DNA of 40,042 bases from an uncultured Acetobacteraceae bacterium. Its GTDB lineage: Bacteria > Pseudomonadota > Alphaproteobacteria > Acetobacterales > Acetobacteraceae. The position numbers and the translations under genes are program-made. Below, in pieces: positions 8,710 through 16,462 of this stretch (position 1 is its first letter; each line of letters begins with the position of its first letter). The notes beneath the pieces are model-generated. The model searched no databases. It saw only the letters and a list, made by a program, of their open reading frames with translations, and had not been told where the DNA came from. The stretch spans positions 1-40,042 of the forward strand of contig CALMVT010000189.1 in the NCBI GenBank assembly GCA_937873175.1, written 5' to 3'.

Positions 8710-10124
8710 ACGGGACCCCCCATATCAAGGCCATGCTTGATGCGCCCCGCCCCCCTGCCGTGACCACCACCGCCCTCCTGCCCCGCCCGCCCATGGCGAC
8801 GCGGGAACGTTCGCAGGTGGAAGCATTCTTCGTGCTGCGGCGCAACCCGCTGGAATTGTGGGGTCGCCCCGCCTACGAGCAGGACGTGCTCGGCGGGCGC
8901 TTCCTGGGCCGCGAACAATTGATGTTGAACGCGCCCGACGCGATCCGGCATGTGCTGGTGGCGAACCATGAGAATTACGGCCGCAACATCGGGGCGCAAC
9001 GCGTGCTGCAGCCGCTGCTGGGCCGCGGCCTGTTCCTGGCGGAAGGCGCGGCGTGGCGGCACCAGCGCCGCACCATCGCGCCCGCCATGTCGCCGCGCAC
9101 CATGCCCGTGCTCGCCCGCCACGTGGTCGCCGCGTCTCGGCACGCCGAAACCGAGCTGGACCGCCTTCTCGGCCAGCCGGTTGTGCTGATGCCGCATCTG
9201 CAGCACCTGGCGCTGCACATCGCCGGGCAGTCGATGTTCTCCTTGGAGATGGCCGGGTTTGGCGCCGGGCTGCGGGCGCTGCTCATGGAGTATGCCCGGC
9301 GCTTCGCCCAGCCCGGCGCGCTTGACCTGCTACTGCCGAGTTCCGTCCCCTCGCCGCTCGATCTCGGCCGTGGCGCGTTCCGGGCGAAGTGGCTGCGCTT
9401 CATCGACCGGCTGATCGACGCCCGCGCCGAGCAGACGCCGGCGGAGGGTGGCCCGCGCGACCTGCTGGACATGCTATCCGCCGCCCGCGACCCGGCGACC
9501 GGTGCCGGCTTCAGCCGCGCGCAGTTGCGGGACGAGGTCGCGACGATGATCCTGGCCGGGCACGAGACGACGGCGGTGACGCTATTCTGGGCCTGCTACA
9601 TCGCTGCCCGGCTGCCGGACCAGCAGGACCGCCTGGCCGCCGAAGCCGCCATGGCCGACCTGTCAGAGGACGGCGCCGCCGACGCGCTGCGCTCGTTGCC
9701 CGCGATCCGCGCCCATGTGGACGAGGCACTGCGGTTATACCCGCCAGCGTTCCTGATCGTGCGGGAAGCGTTGGGGCCGGACGTCATCGCGGGGCGCCGG
9801 GTCGCGGCGGGCACGGTGGTCAGCGTATCGCCCTGGGTGCTGCACCGGCATCGCAAGCTATGGGACGATCCGGACCGCTTCGACGCCGACCGTTTCATGC
9901 CGGGCTCCGTGCCGCCGGACCGCTACAGCTACATGCCGTTCGGGGCCGGTCCGCGCATCTGCGTCGGCGCGCAGTTCGCGTTGACGGAGGCGGTACTGGT
10001 GCTGGCGCGGCTGCTGCGGCGCTTCCGGATTCGATTCGCCGGGCGCGGCGCGGTGATGCCGCGCGGCTTTGTCACGACGCAGCCGGACCGCCCCGTCCAT
10101 TTCGTTCTGGAACAGCGACCGTAA
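8706..10124 (+). CDS. Cytochrome P450 monooxygenase
   Basis: Soluble bacterial-type P450 of about 472 aa. The I-helix oxygen-activation motif AGHETT is near residue 284, the K-helix ExxR as EALRLYPP near 340, and the haem-thiolate loop FGAGPRICVG has its Cys near 419. An N-terminal proline-rich segment precedes the first helix. ATG 8706 lies inside the third 14-bp repeat; ATG 8733 is an alternative that leaves the repeats non-coding. No dedicated ferredoxin is adjacent. It faces a Rieske oxygenase gene, which suggests a shared oxidative pathway, but the substrate is unknown. Its 3' end overlaps the convergent LOV gene by 53 bp. Confidence 0.93.
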   Translation: MDGTPHIKAMLDAPRPPAVTTTALLPRPPMATRERSQVEAFFVLRRNPLELWGRPAYEQDVLGGRFLGREQLMLNAPDAIRHVLVANHENYGRNIGAQRVLQPLLGRGLFLAEGAAWRHQRRTIAPAMSPRTMPVLARHVVAASRHAETELDRLLGQPVVLMPHLQHLALHIAGQSMFSLEMAGFGAGLRALLMEYARRFAQPGALDLLLPSSVPSPLDLGRGAFRAKWLRFIDRLIDARAEQTPAEGGPRDLLDMLSAARDPATGAGFSRAQLRDEVATMILAGHETTAVTLFWACYIAARLPDQQDRLAAEAAMADLSEDGAADALRSLPAIRAHVDEALRLYPPAFLIVREALGPDVIAGRRVAAGTVVSVSPWVLHRHRKLWDDPDRFDADRFMPGSVPPDRYSYMPFGAGPRICVGAQFALTEAVLVLARLLRRFRIRFAGRGAVMPRGFVTTQPDRPVHFVLEQRP

Positions 10125-10734
10125 GAGGCAGCGGCGGCGAACCCGGCATCAGCGGCCTGGTTCCCGGCTCAAGCTCGGTGGTCAGCTCCGCCAAGCGGCG
10201 GGCGGAGCGGATAATGCGCTGCAGGGCCAAGCCGGTGTTGGTGAGCATGTGGTCGGTGCTGCCCAGGATGTCCTGCAGCAAGGTATTGAACTCCGCCTGT
10301 ACTGCCGGCGACATGTGCGCCCGGCCAAACGTGACCTCGCCCAGCCACGCCGGCAGGCCCCCGGTGATGTCGAGCTGGTTGCCGATGAAGTAGCGAAGAT
10401 CGCCATCGGCTCCGAACACGGGCGAGATGAACAGCAGGTTCCAGAACGCGACGCCGTTCTTGCGGTAGTTCACAATCCACTCGATGCAGCCCTCGCCTGC
10501 GCGGAGGCCGCGGCCGATGCGGGCGCGGGTGGCCGGGTCGCTGGCGGCCCCTTGCAGGAAGCGGCAATTGCGGCCGACCAGCTCGATCCGGGGATAACCT
10601 GACAGGGCCTCGAACGCCGTGTTCACGGCGACCATCGGCATGTCGGGCAATCGGGCGTCGCTCAGCACCATGGGTTCCGTGCTGTTGGCGACCGCCGCCA
10701 GGAGCGCCGTCTCCATCCTGTCCTGCTCAGCCAT
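10072..10734 (-). CDS. Short LOV-domain blue-light photoreceptor
   Basis: A 220-aa protein made of one PAS/LOV domain (about residues 16-125) and a C-terminal extension with no recognisable effector. LOV signatures are complete: GRNCRFLQG at 54-62 with the photoreactive Cys57, flavin-contact Asn residues in NYRKNG (89-94) and FWN (97-99), and the signalling Gln120 in FIGNQLDIT. By family knowledge it should bind FMN and form a cysteinyl adduct under blue light. The tail (126-220) looks partly helical and lacks a kinase, GGDEF or HTH motif. Start at 10734 follows GGAGG with 8 bases spacing. The 3' end overlaps the P450 gene. Confidence 0.88.
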   Translation of the reverse strand: MAEQDRMETALLAAVANSTEPMVLSDARLPDMPMVAVNTAFEALSGYPRIELVGRNCRFLQGAASDPATRARIGRGLRAGEGCIEWIVNYRKNGVAFWNLLFISPVFGADGDLRYFIGNQLDITGGLPAWLGEVTFGRAHMSPAVQAEFNTLLQDILGSTDHMLTNTGLALQRIIRSARRLAELTTELEPGTRPLMPGSPPLPLTVAVPERNGRGGPAAS

Positions 10735-10784
10735 GGGCGCTACCTCCGTTGCTCACCATGCTCCCAGCGCCGGGACAAAGCCAG

Positions 10785-11762
10785 TCAGCCGTGGCGGTTG
10801 CGCCAGATTTCGGCGGCTTGCCCGTCGGCCTGTTCAGGCGCGGCGCCCAAGGCGATCAGCCCCAGCGCCACCGTCGCGACGGCCGTAGCGGTCCCCGGGC
10901 CGTCCGCGCGGTGCCAGACTGCGGCGAAACCGGCCTCGCCGCCGGCATTGGGTAGTGGCGGCAGGATGGCCTCGCCCTGGCCCTGCGCGCGGTCGAACCA
11001 ATGCGCGGCCACGGCCTTGGCCGGGGTGCGCTCGGCTTCCCCGCCACCGCCCTTGACGACGACCAGGCGGCGGCGCTCCAGTAGGTCGGCGGTCGCGAGG
11101 TGGAGCGCGATGTAAGCGGGATGGAACACCCCATCCACGCCGGCCCGGGCATCGAACGGGTTGAGCAGACGCGCCGCCGTGTTGAGCGGCGAACGCAGGC
11201 CGAGCAGCCGCCGCAGGTCCAGCAGCGCCTTGAGTTTCGGGCTGAACGCTTCGAGCGGCAGGTAGGCGAACCCCATTTCGTTGAGCTGGCCCGCGGCCTC
11301 CGCGCGGTCGCGGGCCGGGCGCAGTCCGAGCGCTTCCAATCCCTCCGGAACCGTCGTGCCGCGAGAAAACTCGTTGGTACCGTGCATCAGAACGCGATGC
11401 CCGGCGCGGGCCAGCGCCAAGGCAGCCAGCAGGAACCAGGGCGCGTCGCGCGTCCGCCCTGCGCCATATGACGGCCAATCCAGGTCCACCGGGGCCACCC
11501 CCGCCGGCAGGCCCGCCCCCATGTGCGCCCGGGCGGCATCCACCAGCCCGGCCATCTCCGCCGGGTCCTCGCCCCGGTAGCGCAGCAGCATCAGAAATGC
11601 GCCGACCTGGTGCGGGTCGGCCTCGCCGTCCAGCACGGCCGACAGGGCATCCAGCGCCTCTTCCCGCGTGAGCGCCCGCGACCGCCCTGGGCCGCGGCCC
11701 AGGGTGCGGACAAAGGTGGCGAAGCGGTGCTCTTCGGGCGTCGCCGCCGGGTCAGGCCGCAA
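10785..11762 (-). CDS. TrpD2/YbiB-type glycosyltransferase family 3 protein
   Basis: Anthranilate-phosphoribosyltransferase-like fold: helical N-terminal domain (FVRTLGRGPGRSRALTREEA, then DPHQVGAFLMLLRYRGE) and a phosphoribosyltransferase-type domain with LMHGTNEFSRGTTVPEG and the KGGGGEAERTP loop. The canonical TrpD diphosphate-binding GTGGD motif is not seen, so TrpD activity is unlikely; YbiB-like relatives bind nucleic acid. About 325 aa. TTG 11762 is chosen because the family normally starts close to EEHRFATFVR; a longer frame to another TTG at 11813 runs inside cobA. It overlaps the end of cobA by 11 bases and is probably co-transcribed with it. Confidence 0.75.
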   Translation of the reverse strand: MRPDPAATPEEHRFATFVRTLGRGPGRSRALTREEALDALSAVLDGEADPHQVGAFLMLLRYRGEDPAEMAGLVDAARAHMGAGLPAGVAPVDLDWPSYGAGRTRDAPWFLLAALALARAGHRVLMHGTNEFSRGTTVPEGLEALGLRPARDRAEAAGQLNEMGFAYLPLEAFSPKLKALLDLRRLLGLRSPLNTAARLLNPFDARAGVDGVFHPAYIALHLATADLLERRRLVVVKGGGGEAERTPAKAVAAHWFDRAQGQGEAILPPLPNAGGEAGFAAVWHRADGPGTATAVATVALGLIALGAAPEQADGQAAEIWRNRHG

Positions 11763-12831
11763 GTTCGTTCTCGATGGCCGGGGCGCCCCGCTCGGCGTCC
11801 GCCAGGGCGACAACCGCGCCGATCAGCACCAGGGTCGGCCCGTCCAGCCCGGCGGCGGCAACCGCGTCGGCGATGCCGGCGAGCGTGCCAGGCATCCGGC
11901 GCTCACCGGCAAGGGTCGCGTTCTCCACCGCGATGGCCGGCGTGTCCGGCGCCATGCCCGCGGTCAGCAGCCGCGCCGCGAGCAGCGGCAAGGTGCGGAC
12001 GCCCATGTAAACCGCAAGCGTGCCGCCCGCGCGGGCCAGCGCCGTCCAGTCGTGCTCAGGCAGCCGGTCGTCGCTGCCGTGCGCCGTGATCAAGTGCAGG
12101 CTGCGCGACGTGCCGCGGTGGGTCAGCGGGATGCCGAGCTGGGCCGCGGTTGCCAGCGCCGCCGTGATGCCAGGCACGACCTCGGTTGGCACGCGGGCGG
12201 CGCGCAGGCTTTCCAGCTCCTCCCCGCCGCGGCCGAACACGAAGGGGTCGCCGCCCTTCAAGCGCACGACGTGGCGGCCGGCCTGGGCGTGGCGCACGAT
12301 CAAGGTGTTGATGGCCCCTTGCGCCATGGCATGGCGGCCGCAGCGCTTGCCCACGTCGATCCGCCGCGCGCCCGGCCGGATCAGCGCCAGCACCTCGGGG
12401 CCGATGAGCTTGTCGTACATCACCACGTCGGCGTCCCGGATTGCCTCGACCGCGCGCACCGTCAGCAGGCCCGCGTCGCCCGGCCCGGCGCCGACCAGGG
12501 TGGCGCGCCCGGTCCGCGCCGACGCCGCGGGCAGCGCGCCGACCACCACACCCCGCGCTGCCGCCGCGTCATGGGTCGGCCCCGGCGCCGCGACGCACAG
12601 CCGCACGCCGTCGAGATCGGCCGGAATAAACGCCCGGCAATCCAGTTGCAGCCGGCCCTCCGCCGCCAGCGCCAGCGTGCCCGCGTCGGGCGCCGGGTTG
12701 ATGACGTGCAGCAGCGCACCCCGGCGCAGCAGGTAATCAGCCGCCGCCATATCCCCGCCCACCAGCAGCACGCGCAGCCCATGAAGGCCGAGCGTGAAGG
12801 GCGCCGGGTCAAGCAGCGAATCGGTGGGCAT
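11752..12831 (-). CDS. cobA: Uroporphyrinogen-III C-methyltransferase with vestigial CysG N-domain
   Basis: SUMT makes precorrin-2 from uroporphyrinogen III with two S-adenosylmethionines, the branch point to cobalamin and sirohaem. Residues 108-345 are a full SUMT domain: VGAGPGDAGLLT (113-124), VVRLKGGDPFVFGRGGEE (188-205) and VVPGITAALA (218-227). Residues 1-107 resemble only the NAD-binding half of a CysG precorrin-2 dehydrogenase (LRVLLVGGDMAAADYLLRRGA), without its dimerisation/chelatase part, and the region where CysG has its catalytic Asp reads VVVGALPAAS. The N-domain is therefore probably not a working dehydrogenase. AGGAG lies 8 bases before ATG 12831. A structured leader precedes the gene. 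Confidence 0.9.
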   Translation of the reverse strand: MPTDSLLDPAPFTLGLHGLRVLLVGGDMAAADYLLRRGALLHVINPAPDAGTLALAAEGRLQLDCRAFIPADLDGVRLCVAAPGPTHDAAAARGVVVGALPAASARTGRATLVGAGPGDAGLLTVRAVEAIRDADVVMYDKLIGPEVLALIRPGARRIDVGKRCGRHAMAQGAINTLIVRHAQAGRHVVRLKGGDPFVFGRGGEELESLRAARVPTEVVPGITAALATAAQLGIPLTHRGTSRSLHLITAHGSDDRLPEHDWTALARAGGTLAVYMGVRTLPLLAARLLTAGMAPDTPAIAVENATLAGERRMPGTLAGIADAVAAAGLDGPTLVLIGAVVALADAERGAPAIENELAA

Positions 12832-12987
12832 CAGGCAATCTCCTCAGCATGGGCACGCAGGAACCCCGGCACTGCGGGGTCCGCAGCCGCTGCATGGGGC
12901 ACAGATGGGCATGCCGGCCGGTTTCCGCCAGGAACCGGCCGGCATGGAGTATCCCACCTATACCCACGCAAGCAAAGCGCATACCAA
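12832..12987 (-). promoter_or_regulatory. Structured leader and possible promoter of cobA
   Basis: On the minus strand a weak promoter-like pair, TTGGTA (12987-12982) and TATAGG (12962-12957) with a 19-base spacer, lies upstream of about 120 nt of non-coding leader. The leader contains a 14-bp perfect hairpin (arms 12910-12923 and 12933-12946) and a smaller CTGCGG/CCGCAG hairpin nearer the gene. I do not see the conserved boxes of the cobalamin riboswitch. The remaining bases up to 13111 show nothing I can assign. Confidence 0.4.
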
Positions 12988-13111
12988 GTGGCAGGCCCCA
13001 CCTTTTTTGCATCCGTTTCGGCGGGCGCTTCGTTCATTGCCCATTGAAGCGGCATTCGCCGGCACGCCGACGGGTGGACAACGAACGGGACGGCGCGATA
13101 CAGCACGCGCC

Positions 13112-14386
13112 ATGGCCCGACACTTGGCACCCTTGCTGGCCGCCCTGTGGCTCACCGGATGCAGCGTCGCCCGCTTCGACATCCCCGGTGCTGGCGGCGA
13201 TGAAGCCGCTTATGCCGAACGACACCCCTATTACGCCGAGTATTGCGCCCTGTCGCAAATCAAGAAGAAGCTCGGCTTCGGCGCGGACATCCGGGGGCAG
13301 ATCGGCGGGCATGCCGTGTTCTACCTCAACGGCGCTTGCCGGGTTGCCGGCCTGACCTATCCGGTGCTGGACGTCTGCGACGGGACAGGAAGCCAGCCGC
13401 CGGACGGCGTGGGCTTGAGCATGAACGCGCATTTTGTCAACGCGAAGTGGGTGGCGACGCCGGGCCGCGAGTTCTTCTTTCACGGCGGCCTGCCGCCGGA
13501 CGCGCCGGTGACGCGCGACACCTACGCCCGGGTGCAGGAAGAGGCGAAGCGCCTCCGCATCTACGAGGGCGTGGTCTTCCAGCCATGGGTGTTCGCCACC
13601 GTGCCGCCGGGTTGGGCGCCGGAGGCCACGAAGTACGAGGTTTCGGTTGCGACCGATTACGCCATCAGCCTCGGCCGCGGCCGTTACTGCGCCCGCGTGC
13701 CGGTCAGCCGGGCGCAGATGGCGGCGATGGTGGCGTTCCTCAACGAGCAGAACGCGCCGTATCGCAGCGGAGCGCAAAAGTTTGAATGGAGCGTGTTCAC
13801 CGACAACTGCATCCACCTGGCGCACAACGCACTCGCCGTTGCCGGGCTTTGGGCGCCGTGGCGCATCCACCGCCTGTTCCTGGTTTCGGTGTTCGACTTC
13901 CCCACCCCGAAAAACGAGTTCGTCAACCTGATGCGCCGCGCCAACGACACGCGCCTGCTGGACGTGGCGCGGGCCTATCGCGACCCGGCAACCCGCCGCT
14001 CGCTGACCGAGTACGGCCGCCTGCCGGTCGGGCCGGGCGTGTTGGCGGAGTCGCGCGGGCCGCAGCGGCCGAACGAGGTGTATGACACCGACCTCAAGCT
14101 GATCTTCTACGACGCCCCGCCATTCGGCCCCTACCAGGGTTGGTTCGACGCGATCTTCAGCGACCCCGCCGCGTTGGACATCGATCGGAACGGGGCGGCG
14201 TTCGCCGTGGCCTACCAGGATGCCGAAGCCGAGCGCCGGCCGCTCCAATGGTGGCAGGAACGGCCACCCTACGCAGGGGACCCGGCGTTCCCGGCGTTTT
14301 ATGACAAATTCTACCAAGCCGTGGCGCAGGAACGCATGCGGCTGCGGGGCACCGAACAGCAGCGGCCCATGGCCAGGCTGAACTGA
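13112..14386 (+). CDS. Hypothetical outer-membrane-type lipoprotein
   Basis: A 424-aa protein with a lipoprotein signal: hydrophobic segment and lipobox LTGC with Cys17. I do not recognise the mature part with certainty. The segment FTDNCIHLAHNALA (near residue 230) places a Cys and a His close together and resembles cysteine-hydrolase-like lipoproteins such as DUF4105 proteins, but this is only an impression. The N-terminal half is rich in aromatic residues and Cys. The start is ATG 13112; no good ribosome site is visible. It lies 99 bases upstream of the acyl carrier protein gene, same strand, so it could be the first gene of the polyene-like operon or an independent gene. Confidence 0.65.
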   Translation: MARHLAPLLAALWLTGCSVARFDIPGAGGDEAAYAERHPYYAEYCALSQIKKKLGFGADIRGQIGGHAVFYLNGACRVAGLTYPVLDVCDGTGSQPPDGVGLSMNAHFVNAKWVATPGREFFFHGGLPPDAPVTRDTYARVQEEAKRLRIYEGVVFQPWVFATVPPGWAPEATKYEVSVATDYAISLGRGRYCARVPVSRAQMAAMVAFLNEQNAPYRSGAQKFEWSVFTDNCIHLAHNALAVAGLWAPWRIHRLFLVSVFDFPTPKNEFVNLMRRANDTRLLDVARAYRDPATRRSLTEYGRLPVGPGVLAESRGPQRPNEVYDTDLKLIFYDAPPFGPYQGWFDAIFSDPAALDIDRNGAAFAVAYQDAEAERRPLQWWQERPPYAGDPAFPAFYDKFYQAVAQERMRLRGTEQQRPMARLN

Positions 14387-14441
14387 CGCCTCCTTCGGCG
14401 CTTGTTGTTAAACCTTTACTTCACCCTGGCAGGCCAGGATG

Positions 14442-14469
14442 TTGCGGCGCGCGGTAACGCGGTTATGAT
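14442..14469 (+). promoter_or_regulatory. Possible sigma-70 promoter before the acyl carrier protein gene
   Basis: TTGCGG at 14442-14447 and TATGAT at 14464-14469 are separated by 16 bases. Transcription from here would start near 14476, just ahead of AGGAG and the GTG start at 14486. The -10 match is good and the -35 match partial. Confidence 0.35.
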
Positions 14470-14485
14470 CGATACAGGAGCGAAC

Positions 14486-14785
14486 GTGAGCGAACTCAAG
14501 ACCGATCCCGTGCTTAACACCCAACACCAGACCGCGCCCGAGCGGGCCGTGGCCGAACTGCTGGTTAATGCGCTGCAGCTTGAGGTCGCGGCGGACAGCA
14601 TTGACCCGGAGATGCGGCTGTTCGGGGAGGGCTTGGGCCTGGACTCGATCGACGCGCTGGAACTGGCCCTGGCCATCACCCGCGCGTATGGCTTCGAGCT
14701 GCGCTCGGACGATCAGCGCAACCACCAGATCTTCGCCTCGCTCCGCAGCCTGACCGGCCACATCGAGGCTTATCGGACCCGGTAA
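14486..14785 (+). CDS. Acyl carrier protein
   Basis: A 99-aa acyl carrier protein. The phosphopantetheine attachment site is Ser54 in GLGLDSIDALEL, followed by the helix TRAYGFEL. It should carry the growing chain for the ketosynthases encoded downstream. GTG 14486 is preferred: AGGAG lies 5 bases before it, while the in-frame ATG 14465 lies inside the probable promoter and has no ribosome site. Aryl-polyene clusters usually encode two carrier proteins; only this one is seen here. Confidence 0.9.
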   Translation: MSELKTDPVLNTQHQTAPERAVAELLVNALQLEVAADSIDPEMRLFGEGLGLDSIDALELALAITRAYGFELRSDDQRNHQIFASLRSLTGHIEAYRTR

Positions 14786-14796
14786 GGGTGGCCCGC

Positions 14797-16149
14797 GTGA
14801 CCGCATCCGCGACAGGTCCTGACCTCCAGCCGCTGACCGACCGGGCGCCGGGTGCGGTTTTGTTCTGCCGCCATGGCCGGCCGGTGACGACCGCCGCCTT
14901 TCTGCATGACGCGCTGACCCTGGCGGAAACGCTGCCGGACGCCGCCGGGCACATGATCAACCTGTGCCGGGATCGCTACGCCTTTGCCGTCGCCTTCGCC
15001 GCCGCGCTGCTCCGCCGCCAGCCCTGCCTTCTGACGGGGGACCGGTCGGAAGCCGGGCTGGCGACGCTGGCGCAACGGTTTCCCCGCGCCTATGCTGCCG
15101 CCGAGGACCTCGGCACCGGCCCGCTCCCCGGCTGCCCCGTGCGCCCCGCCGGCGAAGCCCCCGCGACCGCGCCGCAGGTCCCGCGCATTCCCGCGCGCCA
15201 GCTTGCCGCGGTCGTGTTCACCTCTGGCAGCACCGGCGCGCCGGTCCCGCACAACAAGCTGTGGGGCGCGTTGGTCGCCCGCAGCCAGGCCGCCGCTGCT
15301 CAATTCGCGCTCGATGCAGACCGTCCGAGCACCGTGGTCGGCACCGTGCCGCCGCAGCACATGTACGGTTTCGAGTTGACCGTGCTGCTGCCGCTGCATG
15401 CGCCCGCCGCAAGCTGGTGCGGCCCGGCCTTCTACCCCGGCGACGTGAACGCCGCCTTGACCGCTGTGCCTGCCCCGCGGCTCCTGGTCACGACGCCCCT
15501 GCAAGTACGCGCGTTGCTACGCGCCGGCACCGGCCTGCCGCCGCTGCAGGCCGCGATCTCCGCCACAGCGCCGCTGGACCGTGATCTCGCTGCCGAGGCG
15601 GAACGGCACTGGCAGGCGCCAATGCTGGAAATCTTCGGCGCCACGGAGGTCGGTTCCGTTGCCAGCCGCCGTACCCTGGACGGCGACGTGTGGGCCGCTT
15701 ACCCGGACGTCGTGGTGCAGCAGGACACGGAAGCTGCGACGGTTTCGGCACCCTGGGCCGAACCCGTGGCGCTCGCCGATCACATCGAGACCTTGGATGC
15801 GCGGCAATTCCGGCTGCTCGGGCGGCGGACCGACCTGGTGAAGCTTGGCGGGCGCCGCGCGTCGCTGTCCGGGCTGAACCGCATCCTCCTCGGGCTGGAC
15901 GGCGTGGCGGACGGGGTGTTCGTCGTGCCGGGGGACCTGGAGCAGCGCGCCACCGCGCGGCTCATGGCGGTCGTGGTGGCGCCCCGGCGCAGCCCGGACA
16001 GCATCCTGGCGGAGCTGCGCGGCCGGGTCGATCCGCTGTTCCTGCCGCGCCGGGTGGTGTGCGTGGACGCGCTGCCGCGGAACGAACTCGGCAAGCTGCC
16101 GCAGGGGGCGCTGCTGGCGCTGCTGGCCCGGCACGATATGCCCGCCTGA
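14797..16149 (+). CDS. AMP-dependent acyl-ACP/acyl-CoA ligase (ApeH-like)
   Basis: Adenylate-forming enzyme of about 450 aa, expected to activate a carboxylic acid starter and load it on the carrier protein. Motifs: nucleotide loop FTSGSTGAPVPHNK, IFGATEVGSVASR, the hinge region LLGRRTDLVKLGGRR, and a terminal catalytic lysine in NELGKLPQG. It is shorter than typical acyl-CoA synthetases, as is usual for the ligases of aryl-polyene clusters. GTG 14797 is chosen because AAGGG lies 8 bases upstream; GTG 14788 is an in-frame alternative. The substrate, aromatic or fatty, cannot be told from the sequence. Confidence 0.87.
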   Translation: MTASATGPDLQPLTDRAPGAVLFCRHGRPVTTAAFLHDALTLAETLPDAAGHMINLCRDRYAFAVAFAAALLRRQPCLLTGDRSEAGLATLAQRFPRAYAAAEDLGTGPLPGCPVRPAGEAPATAPQVPRIPARQLAAVVFTSGSTGAPVPHNKLWGALVARSQAAAAQFALDADRPSTVVGTVPPQHMYGFELTVLLPLHAPAASWCGPAFYPGDVNAALTAVPAPRLLVTTPLQVRALLRAGTGLPPLQAAISATAPLDRDLAAEAERHWQAPMLEIFGATEVGSVASRRTLDGDVWAAYPDVVVQQDTEAATVSAPWAEPVALADHIETLDARQFRLLGRRTDLVKLGGRRASLSGLNRILLGLDGVADGVFVVPGDLEQRATARLMAVVVAPRRSPDSILAELRGRVDPLFLPRRVVCVDALPRNELGKLPQGALLALLARHDMPA

Positions 16150-16159
16150 TGCGGCCCCC

Positions 16160-16462
16160 ATGATGTGCCCCGTCGGCCGGTTCCGCATTGCGGAGGACCA
16201 TCCGAGCCTGCCGGGCCATTTTCCAGGGCGGCCGGTCGTGCCCGGCGTGGTCCTGCTGGACGCGGCCTTTGCATTGATCCTGGCGGAGCAGCCGGGCCGC
16301 GGGATGGTCGGCCTTCCCTCGGTCAAGTTCACCCGGCCGGTTCAGCCCGGGCAGGACGTGCTCGTGTCCTGCGACGTCGGCGGCGACCGTGTCGCCTTCG
16401 CCTGCACGGTTGCGGGACAGCCGGTGCTGCATGGATCGGTCGCGCTGGGCGGCCCATCGTGA
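16160..16462 (+). CDS. Hot-dog fold 3-hydroxyacyl-ACP dehydratase (ApeI/FabZ-like)
   Basis: A 100-aa FabZ-type protein with the signature GHFPGRPVVPGVVLLD. In FabZ the active pair is the His of HFPG and a Glu one helix later; here the second position is Asp (VLLDAAF), a conservative change. The central helix is followed by SVKFTRPVQPGQ. The protein is shorter than FabZ (about 145 aa), as is usual for ApeI-like proteins in aryl-polyene clusters. It overlaps the acyltransferase gene by 4 bases (GTGA), implying coupled translation. Confidence 0.8.
   Translation: MMCPVGRFRIAEDHPSLPGHFPGRPVVPGVVLLDAAFALILAEQPGRGMVGLPSVKFTRPVQPGQDVLVSCDVGGDRVAFACTVAGQPVLHGSVALGGPS

Noticed and set aside
5965-8763. 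Long plus-strand open frame of 932 codons across the ABC transporter and Rieske genes
   Set aside because: It is out of frame with the recognised genes, is Arg/Ala/Pro-rich as expected of GC-rich shadow frames, and has no motif.
12832-12987. Cobalamin riboswitch before cobA
   Set aside because: I looked for the B12-box and the other conserved blocks on both strands and did not find them; only hairpins are present.
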